Source of the DNA: Macrosoma leucophasiata
Taxonomy: Eukaryota > Arthropoda > Insecta > Lepidoptera > Hedylidae
Assembly: GCA_036365455.1 (NCBI GenBank)
Contig: JAWQUS010000030.1
Location: 8,928,001 to 8,992,000, forward strand
Direction: 5' to 3'
DNA: 64,000 bases
Shown: in pieces, positions 38,940 through 49,874 of the stretch
Layout: every line of letters begins with the position of its first letter
Numbering within the stretch: position 1 is the stretch's first letter
Position numbers and translations under genes: made by a program
The notes under the pieces: model-generated
The model's input: the letters and a program-made list of their open reading frames with translations, nothing else
What the model was told of the DNA's origin: nothing
Database searches by the model: none

Positions 38940-40480
38940 AAAATTCTTCCGCTAGTGGGCGGTGGGGTCGTCACCATATCTACTATAATAATATACTTTT
39001 TCTGAAAGCATCGTTCGTTGCTGTATTTCACCCAAATCATTTAGGCAGGTATGATTTGGGTAAAAAACAATAATGGGCGTTTTCCTTGAAATTGAATGAG
39101 TATTATAGTGCACATATTTCAGGAAGGCAAAGGACGATAAATGGAATGTCGGAACCAGAATATCGGCGCGACGGTTATCTTCCATACCTCTTACTCTTTG
39201 TAGGTGTCGCTACGAGATTTTGCTCCGATTACTTATTTGTATATTAGCGCTTGCCCGCGAATTTGCCCGCGTGGAATTTATAATATAATATTTTATTTAT
39301 TTATTTTCTGTAAGAGAACAAATGGTCTTTTTTGCATTTACAAGTTCAATGTTTTTTTGTCCCCTCATCTTCACTCGTGTCTCGTTATTTATAATTTAGT
39401 TAAATTTTATTAAGTTTCAAGGAAGGCGATGAAATATTTATTTGTTCATGCAAACTTTTACCGTCTATTTCACTATCTTAGGGCATGATTTACAATATCT
39501 TCTTCCGTCGTCTTTATTATAAGAACAAATTCCTGTTCAGAATTCTCAGTCCAAGGGTTTGATATATCGATCAGAGTCAGGACTTTTCTTGTATAAATAT
39601 ATGTATACATACATAAATACATGGAGTCATCAACAATAATTATAGAAAAACTAACTGCCCCGACGAACTTCGTATCAGAAGTACAAAAAAATTAAATGTC
39701 CAAAAAAACGAATTTTTGTTTTGTTGAGAATCGCTTCTATATATAAAGAATCTAACAATCATATTAATACATAATTAGAAACAGACAAGACTAATTGTTT
39801 AGACGTGTAAAAGATGACAAGAACAAGACTATTTAGATATTATAATAACACGTACAATTTGTACAAAATAACAAACAGCCATTCAATTAACATCAAAGAT
39901 CAAACAGATAAGCTTAATTAACTTACGGAAGTGTTTAACTTGGTCTTAGTTTTAGGCACTAGAAACGGCTACGGATACGCAATAGTTATCTCCTTAGCCG
40001 AAACGTAGGTCACATTATCAGTGTTACATTAATTAATGTGTTGATTGTTTCTTATGTTAATTTATATAATGTCGTACCAATATAAAAATAAGAACAATGT
40101 ACATACTTTTTTATTTCTTACAAAAATAGTTATTTACTCTTAGAAAATAAATTTACGTTAAAATAATAAGTATTTTGAACAGCTAGCTTTTTGGCTTCAT
40201 AATATATAAAAACTAAGCCATTACAAAAAAAATAGAGTTATACCTACTTCCACTTCTATCACAAACTCATGAATCTTGATATCCGCAAATTGAAATGCCA
40301 AATACCTAAAAATATGAGCCAATAAAAATATACTTTAGACACCTTTGGAAGTTAACTCAGTGAATTCAACGCAAATAACGCAATAAAATGTGATATTGCA
40401 CCTCTCTAAATTTAAACGTGATGTTATCAAAATACCGCAACAATTGCGTAGAGGTATACCCATAGATTTTACACTATATT
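38940..40480. other. intergenic, nothing coding
   Basis: AT-rich. CCCGACGAACTTCGTATCAG near 39660 recurs in altered form near 46768, with a shared (A)n then GTCC/GTAC continuation, so both are copies of one dispersed repeat. No gene seen. Confidence 0.45.
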
Positions 40481-40679
40481 ATTTATTCAAAAAAAAAAAA
40501 TCAAAAAATGTTTTATTTCTTTCACAAAAAATACTTACATCTATAAACAAGTGCTAGGACCAACCCAGAAGGCTATATATTAGACCTGTGACGGGTGGCC
40601 CCGCTCTTCCATAGCTTAGGTAACTAAGTATAACTGAAATAACTTAAATGATAAAGTTCCTTAATTAAGTATCAAAACC

Positions 40680-40725
40680 AGGCAAAACACACACACACAC
40701 ACACACACACTCACACACACACAGC
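40680..40725. repeat. (CA)n microsatellite
   Basis: Long CA run at about 40686-40723 with one TC interruption. Confidence 0.95.
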
Positions 40726-40869
40726 CATAACGTGTTGATAAATACAAAAAACATTATACATAATTCTCTAGAAAAGGTAACATAATGCATGTAAGTTCAC
40801 AATTTAATTTAACTTATTTTATCTAAATTTGTTTTAATTTAAGTCTAACAATATTATTAACCATTACAA

Positions 40870-41480
40870 TTTTTAACACACTAAAGATTAATTTTAAATA
40901 AATTTTCTATTTCTACAAATGTTTTCGGTTTTAACCACTCTATCAATTTTTGCCTGCACTCTCGAGTTGTAAGTTGGTATATATGCAGAATTCTATTTAT
41001 TCTATTATACAATAGGGTTGATCTGTATAAAAGCTGTCTCTGAGCAAAATCTGTTCTTTTCAAATTCTTAGTAGTAACTGTGCCCCCTCTCTTACGCGCA
41101 AGTAACACTGGATCAAACGTTAAGGTTCTATGATGTCTCAAGGTAGAATTCAAAATGTATAATTTTCTCATTGTTAGAACATCACTAATTTCGTAGATTC
41201 TCAGTAGAAAATTTGTGCCTTTTAAAATTTATGATTTTTAATAGATACCGCTGAGCTAACTTCCAGGAATTTTGTTTGAGTGGCTCCTCCCCAAATTGAT
41301 ACACAATAGGTCATCACAGATTGTGCTAGTGTTAAATAGATTAGTTTCATTAATTGTTTTCTGGTTACGTGTCTCAAACTCTTAAAAATCCATACCATCT
41401 TCCTAATTCTGGCATTGATATATTCAATCTGAGCGTGCCAAGATAAACGCTGGTCAATTTATTACTATAACTATTCAAAA
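40870..41480 (-). mobile_element. jockey/CR1-like reverse transcriptase C-terminal fragment
   Basis: On the - strand: LSWHAQIEYINARIRKMVWI near 41460-41395, then RHVTRKQLMKLIYLTLAQSV and MTYCVSIWGGATQTKFLEV at 41375-41250, then 41171-40881 with MRKLYILNSTLRHHRTLTFD and LYNRINRILHIYQLTTRECR. The order is as in the end of jockey-group RT proteins, with frameshifts. Confidence 0.75.
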
Positions 41481-41483
41481 AAA

Positions 41484-41840
41484 CCCGCCAAGTACGAAAC
41501 GCGCACGAAGGGTTCTGTACTATAAGAAAATGGCCAAAAAATGTTTGTTGTATGGCCCCCTTTACCAAATATTTATTAATTTTTTTTAGTAACATATTTT
41601 CAAAGTCAATATACAACTTAACATTTTGTGAATATTTCAAGGGCAGATGCTTTAAATGTAAAATGCAGACCGTTATTAGGTAATATCGAGCAACAAAAAA
41701 TCACGTTTGTTGTATGGGAGTTTCCCTTAAATACTTATTTTGTTCTGTTTTTTTTTGTTATTTTCTACTCTCTAGCTGTCACGGTTCATGAGATACAGCC
41801 TGGTGACCAACTGGTAATAGGAGTCCCTTTTTATGTAGGT
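41484..41840 (+). repeat. common lepidopteran dispersed repeat
   Basis: CGCCAAGTACGAAACGCGCA then CGAAGGGTTCTGTACTAT, ATCACGTTTGTTGTATGGGA, and CTAGCTGTCACGGTTCATGA then GATACAGCCTGGTGAC lie in the order known for a very abundant lepidopteran non-coding repeat. A related 5' part lies at 44157-44200. Confidence 0.6.
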
Positions 41841-41849
41841 AACACAGGT

Positions 41850-42310
41850 GGTGGTAAACAGTCATGCAGTTTACGTGGATATTAAATGATGACTGCAGTT
41901 TATAAACCCATAGAGTAACACAGGTTACCGGTTGCGGCGGACCGGAGGGGAGTAGCCATATGCAGGCTTTCCCCTCTGTCAAAATACCTGCACAAGTGGT
42001 CCTATGCCTGTCGCCGATGTTGAAATGAGTGCGTGAAATTGCACAAACACATCCCCCCCCCGCATAAAATGACAGACTGTTTAGCATCAGTAATAAACGC
42101 TATGGCTATTCCCCTCCGGTTGGACGGTGGCTCGTGTTGCTCTATGTAAAAACCAGATGTTAAAATGTAAATGTGTTGCTATATCTACCCCTGAGACCTT
42201 AGCTTAACTAGTGCTGAACATTACCATTTGAAGGCAGATAGATTAGATAATGCGGTGCTACCTACGCCCTCGAGTCCCTACACTGAAACTGATGACTACT
42301 ATCATTAAAA
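41850..42310 (-). repeat. SINE-like family A pieces, inverted
   Basis: TGATGACTGCAGTTTATA near 41887 and CTAGTGCTGAACATTACC near 42209, then GCGGTGCTACCTACGCCCTC, are family A blocks in reverse. A GC-rich stretch at 41930-42060 between them is not explained. Confidence 0.5.
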
Positions 42311-44140
42311 TTATTTCGGTCTACTACCAACCCTTTGTCTACGAAGCCCTATAAAATAGCGTAAAACGTATTTGTGTTATATTTTGTGAGTCAAAATCGG
42401 TTTAATTATAAATCTGCATGAATACGAAAGTAGTTTACGTATTTATAAAACGAAAAGGATTAGAAAGGGCTTTTCATTGAAATAACATAAAATTTACGAT
42501 TTCAACCTAAAAACACAGTACACGGTAGGTCCCTCATCTAATTCTAATTTGTTGGAGGATCTGATGCGAGAGCGAATTCATTAAGGGACGCTCCGAGGGC
42601 CGCCTTTCCGCTCACCAAACTTCGATAACATATTTTATGTTAGCAAATAATGTTCGTGACCAAAGATCAGTTTCAGCTTACGCACCTATGTAGGTGCACC
42701 TATATGAATTTTATTATTGTGTAAAATGTCAACAGATAGATAAGACAATAAAACCAGTTCTGTATTTAGTGTTCCATACCGCAAAAGGCTAAATAAAGTA
42801 AGACACTCGTGCGTTTCTATCTGTTTGTCTGTCTATCTGTAAAATACGGGGTTGATTGAATTGAAATTTGATACGTACATATACATATAAATCACTGATC
42901 CAAAAAGTAGACCAAAATATGAAACGCACTTTATGAGCTAAATTAATCTTTTTCTTTAAGAGGTATATAGAGGTATTTCAAAGAATATTGTGAGACTCAA
43001 AATATTCAAAGTATTAATGTAAGATAATTTCAAATTATATTTTTTATGTTTTAGAATATAAAGTGACACTGTAGAAGGCAGGTGAAAATTGATTATTCTT
43101 CTACTGAGGGAGGTATGTCCGAAAATACTGAACGCAAAACTTTGGAAATTAACATTAGAAAAGTAGTTCCAAATTAAATTTATAGATTGTAGGAAAACCT
43201 ATAAGAAGTATTTACAGGTATTTACGGGAACATAAATATCTCAATTGTACGGAACCCTGTACATTCAAGTGCCACTCAAACTTAGCCGCTTTTTTATTAT
43301 CAAATTTAATGAAAGAGGCCGTATAAATAAGCACGTCATTTCTGGAATTGCTGCATGTTACATAATTTGCCCGAAGTTAAGTCGCATCTTTGTAAATTGC
43401 CCAAAGTTTCGGCTTATGTGCTCTAGTTTTCTTTCATTTGTTATTGTTGTGAATAATTTAACGAAGAGTTTACAAACGATGATACGGAAGTGTAGATTGG
43501 TCGAATGACTCGAGCCGGTAAACACACCTTTGGGAAATTCCTGACAATTCAACGCAATCTGCTTTCGCACGAGACCACTTCACTGGAGCTGAGCAAGCGA
43601 CATACTCCCCGCTGACTATTTTAGCTTAGTGGCTCTCTTTCTGAACTTACACACTTTTGTTTCTTGAGCGAACTCCGCATTGTACTATCTTGTTGACTTG
43701 AACTATGTTTATAAAATATTGTTTTTTTTTGCACACGGACCGACTTGTTCTGCATTACGCACAAGTTTTTATGTATCTACGCTGCAAGTTGTTTTATTTT
43801 TGTACATTATCTATAATCTATGAATTATTTGGAATTGATATTATCTTAATTTGATTATCTCTGATTTTATTCTTTTATTTTTCTTGTTTGATTAATGAAG
43901 TTGCTGTAGAAAAAAATCAACTAATTAAAACATCACACTAATTACAATAATTGCCTTGATGGTGTAGCTAATTACTGCTTGCTGACTTTCCGAGTTTGTT
44001 CTCTGGAATAGGGGTTAGTGGTATTGGGAATTTCTATTTCAGAGTATGTGCAAACTTAGAGAGTTAGGTACCTTATATCAGAGAATATGTTATAAATACT
44101 ACGTAAAGATAATATATAGCTCGGGAGAATCCGGGTTCGA
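42311..44140. other. intergenic, nothing coding
   Basis: Degraded repeats (TCTATCTGTTTGTCTGTCTA near 42818; a TACGGAACCCTGTACATTC end near 43249). No gene seen. Confidence 0.45.
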
Positions 44141-44650
44141 AAATAGACAGACAAAAAACCGGCCAAGCGTGAGTCGGACTCGCGCTCACAGGTTTCTGTA
44201 CAATTAGGAGATTTCCCAAACTACCTTAAATACCACAAATTTCTCATATGTTTTCTTGTAATGGTTAAAAATATTTTTATAGGAGTTTTCTTATAATCTA
44301 AATATATTAGGCCCAGTAGTTTCCAAAATAAGAGAGATGGTAATTTTAAGCCTTTATATAACTTCATTGTTTTCAAAATTATATATGCCATAGTTTTAAA
44401 ATATGATTGAGATCATTACAATAACATCTATCATTTGAGTTATCAGACTTTATTTTAATATTCTCATTTATCCTCCAAAAGTGGTCTCTATATTTAATCC
44501 TTCAAGGATCGTATGGCCACCGGCGGCGAGACACAATTGAATTTCAATTGTCATATTTTTCTCGTGTCTGGATTAAGATTAATGTTTATGTCACTAATTT
44601 ACTTAATATATTATGTGTGCCAAATCTCGATACAATCGGTACAATACAGT

Positions 44651-45050
44651 CATCATCATCATCATCATATCAGCCATAGGACGTCCACTGCTGAACATAG
44701 GCCTCCCCCAATGACCTCCATGCCGACCGAACGGAAGCCTTGACTAGGTCGTCGGTCCATCTTGCAGGTGGACGTCCTACGCTGCGCTTCACGTGGTATC
44801 CACTCGAGAACCTTTCTGCTCCAGCGGCTATCGGTTCTCCGAGTTATGTGCCCTGCCCATTGCCACTTCAGCTTGGAGATCTGCTTGGCTATGACAACGA
44901 CTTTTGTTCCCTACGGATACCTTCATTTCTGATTCGATCCAGTAGGGAAACGCCGAGCATAGCCCTTTCCATTGACCGCTGAGTGACTTGGAGCTTTTGT
45001 ACGAGACCCATAGTGAGAGACCACGTCTCGGCAGCGTAGGTCATCACCGG
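44651..45050 (-). mobile_element. short 5'-truncated RTE insertion with exact target duplication
   Basis: Exactly 400 bp between two copies of CAATACAGT (44642-44650 and 45051-45059). It has the (CAT)n end at 44651-44667 and the same C-terminal RTE coding as 28378-28800, with internal deletions near 44738 and 44790. It is inserted into another dispersed repeat that starts near 44157 (GGCCAAGCGTGAGTCGGACT) and ends near 45180 (GTACGGAACC). Confidence 0.9.
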
Positions 45051-45180
45051 CAATACAGTACTTGCAGAGAAAATCGGCAGTGACAGTATTTCTAATTTTC
45101 TTTATAAACAGACAGACGGACGCACGTTTGATCTTAAAAGAGTTTCGTTCTTTTATTTTGAGGTAGGTACGGAACCTGAA

Positions 45181-45905
45181 AAAGGATGAGATTATTACGC
45201 ACCGAAAACGAAATCATACAAATTCACTCCATGTCAGGTGCTGTAAATCAATATCAATCCATAAAATATCGAGACGAGATTTAGAACCTAGATATGGATG
45301 AACGGCGCGCCGCGGCCCGTCGTGGGAAATATGAAAATTGGAAACGCTCTCTCGATATCCTGGAAAATAAATTTCGGCCCTATTTGTAAGCCAACCTCAA
45401 TATTACGATGTATGTACTTGTCTTGTTCTATAAAGAGTTTTATTGCGATCGGTTAGTATCGATAACTGAATTCACTCTATTCCGCTCTAATTTTGATTAC
45501 AATGCAATAAAAACTAAAATCAAAGGTTGCTTTGATTTTTTTGGTTTTTGTTGCTAGTTTTTTGCTATTTATTTGGTTGTTTTGTTGCTTTTTATTAAAT
45601 AAATACGTCTAAAGTCTAGTAATGTCTGGTGGCATTAAGTTTGCCTTATGTCCCCTTAGGTGCATTAAAGCTTTAGTAAACCTTTTTGTGAATAACGAAA
45701 CTCTTCATAATTTTATTTATGTGTCGCCTATTAATACCTAAGTTTTTATGGTTTCCAAAAATTTAAGCATATTTTCTTCTCTACTGACACTTATTTCACT
45801 AGTGTGAGTGGGTTTGAGCTACAAGCTATGAGCGATACAAATGTGATGTATAATAAAAGTCTCAGACACTTTTCGTACTATTTACCTCGTCATGTTTTGT
45901 TTATT
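45181..45905. other. intergenic, nothing coding
   Basis: A short CG-rich run at 45300-45330 (GAACGGCGCGCCGCGGCCCG). Otherwise AT-rich. Confidence 0.4.
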
Positions 45906-45909
45906 GGAT

Positions 45910-46091
45910 ACTAGGTTTTGCCCGCGACTTCATCCGCTTGTACTTTTAATCATTACAAATTGTAGCCTATATGTTATTCCAATGTATTCATGTTACTGTA
46001 AGGTTGCATCCAAATCCGTCCAGTAGGTTTTTCGTGAAAGAGTAACGAACATCCATACTCACAAACTTTCGCATTTATAATATTAGTAGGA
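45910..46091 (-). mobile_element. short non-autonomous Helitron-like element
   Basis: On the - strand it starts TCCTACTAATATTATAAATG then CGAAAG and ends with GCGGATGAAGTCGCGGGC and then CTAGT. 182 bp, with both expected ends present. Confidence 0.7.
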
Positions 46092-47400
46092 TTCAAGTGT
46101 CTATAATGTATGATGCTTGTGTTTAACTCCGGCTGCCCATTCATAAAAATATCATAGTAAAGCTTTAGTATAATATTTGGAAAGTCCTTTTCGCGGTTGA
46201 TTGGACAAATTTAGTAATTAATTGATTGACACAACATTGGTAGAGACGTTTTTGTAAAGTTAAGCTTTTTAGTGTTATATAATTTTAATAGTAGAAAAAT
46301 CGTGTGACTCAAAATTTAAGTACTTAACTAAATATTCCATTTTGACGATAAAATATTATTGACCTATAAAATGCATAATACCAGATATATATTCCATATC
46401 TCTGATTCACAAGAAGTTAGTAATCGATTGTCTATGTAAGTAGTAGGTATGTGCGTCTGCTTGAATACAACAAACACAATAGCTCGAATAGCAATTTCTT
46501 TAGAGCCTGCTAGTCACGATCGCGAGACTGTTTATAACTCACTACATTCTGCGACAAGTTCTAGTCCGTAGAGGACATAGGCCAGTGCCGATATTTTTTG
46601 AGACCGGATAAAATTAGAACTTAGTTCTGTCGTAGTATTACATTTCTGTGCTTGTAGGTATTATGAGGACTTAAATAGATTCTGTTACTCCCACTTATTT
46701 AGTACTCTGCACCCAGCGAATATAGCAATCAAATAAACTGCACATATCTTTATACAACACTAGCTACCCCAACGAACTTCATATCGCGTTGGATGTACAA
46801 AAAAATTAAAAGTACAAAACATCGAAAAAAAAAATTGCTGAGAATCATCCTTATCACTTAAGGGTATGAAATATAGATGTTGGCCTACCCAATAGTCACA
46901 CAAAATTTCATGAAAGCCGTTTCGGAGGAGTATGTGACATTGTGACACGAGAATTTTATTATATTTAGAGAAGATAAAGAACAAGAAGAGATAGAGAAGA
47001 TAGAGATTTACCCTGAACGACTACAAATGTTGCAGTTAAATTGTTACAAAAGCTGCTTTCAACAACCCACACAGGGTTGTTGTTAAGTGAGCTCGCTATT
47101 ATTTAGGTGGCCCCTAAAAAGCACAATGCAGTCTATCTGTTAAAAATATTGTTCGTATTACAAGTATTATCATGATGTATAAAGACGATTCCAAGGTTGT
47201 GTAGACTCGTCCACTGTTTGAAGGAATCAAATAAAGTAGATAGAAATTGTCAGCCAACTTACCTTTTGAATACAAAATATTGCTGACGGGCTAATATCTA
47301 ATCGAAAGTTAAATGTCGCAGAATACAAATAGGTACTTTATATGATTGTAAATTCTGTCATTTATATAAGAAACTATTACTTGACTACCTATTTTTATAT
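46092..47400. other. intergenic with dispersed repeat at 46757-46980
   Basis: CTAGCTACCCCAACGAACTT and AAATTTCATGAAAGCCGTTT are typical of a widespread lepidopteran repeat. No gene seen. Confidence 0.45.
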
Positions 47401-47459
47401 TTCAAATTGTTATATAACAGATTACTTAGATAGAGCAGTGGGAAAAAGAGGCAATTAAT

Positions 47460-49440
47460 ATTTTGATTGACTACAAAGGTGTTTTTTTATTTTCTAACTA
47501 CTTCGTTTTCCCTTAAGACACTTCGCTATTTTAATGTTTGTTTTAAATTGTTATACATATCGAGGGATAATGAGATTGGCAGCGCAGACGTGATGCGATC
47601 GGCTACGAGCCCTCTTTTCCGCTACGAGATACATCTCGCGCTCCAATAGGCGGCTCGCCAGCGGTGCCTGCGTAATACGCAGTCCCTCACCTCACTCCCG
47701 CATCCATCATTACCTATCTTATGCTGACGAAGTTTCAGGAAATCTTTTTTTAAAGTAAAAAACATGTAACACATTTTGATGAGTATGTGTTTTGATTGTG
47801 AAAATGATTTCATTTGCTTATGAGTCCATAGAATTTTACTAAATAAGTAAGCACAGTATGCAACAAGAAGTATTGCTCATCGACCATAAGAAGGAGATTT
47901 CGATTTATTTCGGGTCTGTAGAGCGTTATCTCTTTCTCACTTTACCTGTGTGACGTTTGTCGACCATTTCGATCAAGTTCAGACCAATATCGGACGATCA
48001 GTGCTTACGTAGGTAGTGATAACGCTCGAAATTAGGCGATTGTCTTTTTCGCGATAGGCTCGATGTACAATATTTCATTTTATACATCACGAAATTTCAA
48101 ATGGGTAAGCGAAAACACTACTGGGTGCTGAAGTATATTTGATACGGTGGACAGGCAACTTCAATACACACATAACATAGTTTTTCGTGCAAAGTGATGT
48201 AGGGAAGAAAAGAAAACATAAAAATTAACTTCAAAAAACGCTAACGAGATACATCTCGTAGCAGGTAAGAGTTCTCGTAGCTGATCGCATCACGTCTGTG
48301 CTCCCAATTAGATTAGGTATCCCTTGATATGCGTATCATCTAAAACAAGTGTTAATATCGAAAAATGTTTTAAAGACTTGTTCGAATAACGAAAATATAT
48401 ATAAAATAAATTGTAATATTTCTTCCGTTCCTAGAAAGTGATAACTTTCAAAAGAATCTGTTTTATACACTTTTTATATATTAGTTCTTACTCATGTCCT
48501 AAAAAATTTCGCCATTTTAATGTTTGTGTTAAACTGATACGCATATTGACGCTTATTGGGATTGGTGGCGTAGACGTGATGCGATCGGCTACAAACCCTC
48601 TTTCCCGCTACGAGATACATCTCGCGCTCCAGTAGCCAGCTCCGGTGCCTGCATAATACACAGTCCCTCGCTACACTCCCGCAGGCTTTATAACGTATCT
48701 TTTTCAGTTTCAGCTTAAGTAATAATCTCTTTTTAAGGTAAACATCGCGGTATATATTTTGGTAAAAATGTGTTTTAATTGTGCAAATCCTGTTTTTTGC
48801 TTTTCGAGTCCATATGGAATTACAAAAATTCAAAACAAAATAATTTTTATTTGTAAATGGTACATTGTTCTAAGTATTATTAAATTCCCTAACTATTTCT
48901 TGTAAAATAATAGATTGAAAAAGGAGTCTGTTAATCCTCGAACGACTGTACTATTTATTTATAAACTGAATCAATTTGTTTTTGTTAGTGAACAACGCTC
49001 GGCTTATGTGGTGGACGAGCAGTCTAACTGGACAGCTTTATACATAATCCGGGCAGAACATATATTGCGTGTATGAACCAAGAAATATGGGCAAGAAAAG
49101 TGTTGAAATGGCTTCCTCTGGCGTTCACATACCTACTCGGAAAAAGTTTATAAATGTGTGAAAATGAATTTATTTCCTTTGGAAGTCCATTGGAATTTAG
49201 TAAATAACTAGTAGATAGGTATTTCATTGTAGCGTTCTTAGTAGTTTCACGAAAAATGTTCCAAATATTACGAAATTCGCTAATTGCTACTAATACATAT
49301 CTATCTTATTTTACTTAATAATAGAAATCTAGGAAAGGATGTAATACTCGAACGACGGAAGACATTTTCAGTATGTACATAATCGAGATTTATTTATGAA
49401 CTGAAGTGATTTCAATATTTCGTTCATGAACATCGCTCGG
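47460..49440. repeat. cluster of local duplications
   Basis: About 350 bp at 47460-47840 recurs at 48470-48840, sharing GACGTGATGCGATCGGCTAC and CGCTACGAGATACATCTCGC. An inverted third copy of the core lies at 48243-48305. A second unit (CTCGAACGAC, then TTATTTATAAACTGAA, then AACGCTCGGCTTATG) at 48935-49015 recurs at 49347-49445. The dispersed repeat of 22025 also lies here, at 47850-48075. No coding frame is conserved between copies. Confidence 0.7.
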
Positions 49441-49874
49441 CTCATGAAGTGGGCGGGTACCTTTATAGCAGTGCAGCCGTTCCCTGCCAGCATGCACATC
49501 CCATCTTATGAAATGAGAATTAAATTGTCTGTGAAGAACACATTCGGATTAGCATTTATTCACTCGCTTTCGCAATATGCCGAGACGAGCTTCATACCAA
49601 CTCAAATGTTGCCGTAGGCCAGGAAACTGAACAATATTATGCAAAATAAAATGCTCTTTCGTGCAGTCAGATACAGTTCGATACGTAATCCTTTTGAGCT
49701 TACTGCTGCCGTTCAGACTTTCTGATACAGACTTATAAAAATATTGGGTATAAAATCGATTTTAGAATTAAAAAAAAAAATATGTCTTGTGCATGTTTTT
49801 TGAATCGTGCGAAATAATTTCAAACAAATTATGTCAAAACAACTTTTAATGTTTACCAATATCGATCAAGGTTT
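49441..49874. other. 3' flank of the 762-aa TIL gene
   Basis: AT-rich. No clear AATAAA was found on the - strand just after the stop, so the polyadenylation site is not placed. Confidence 0.4.
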
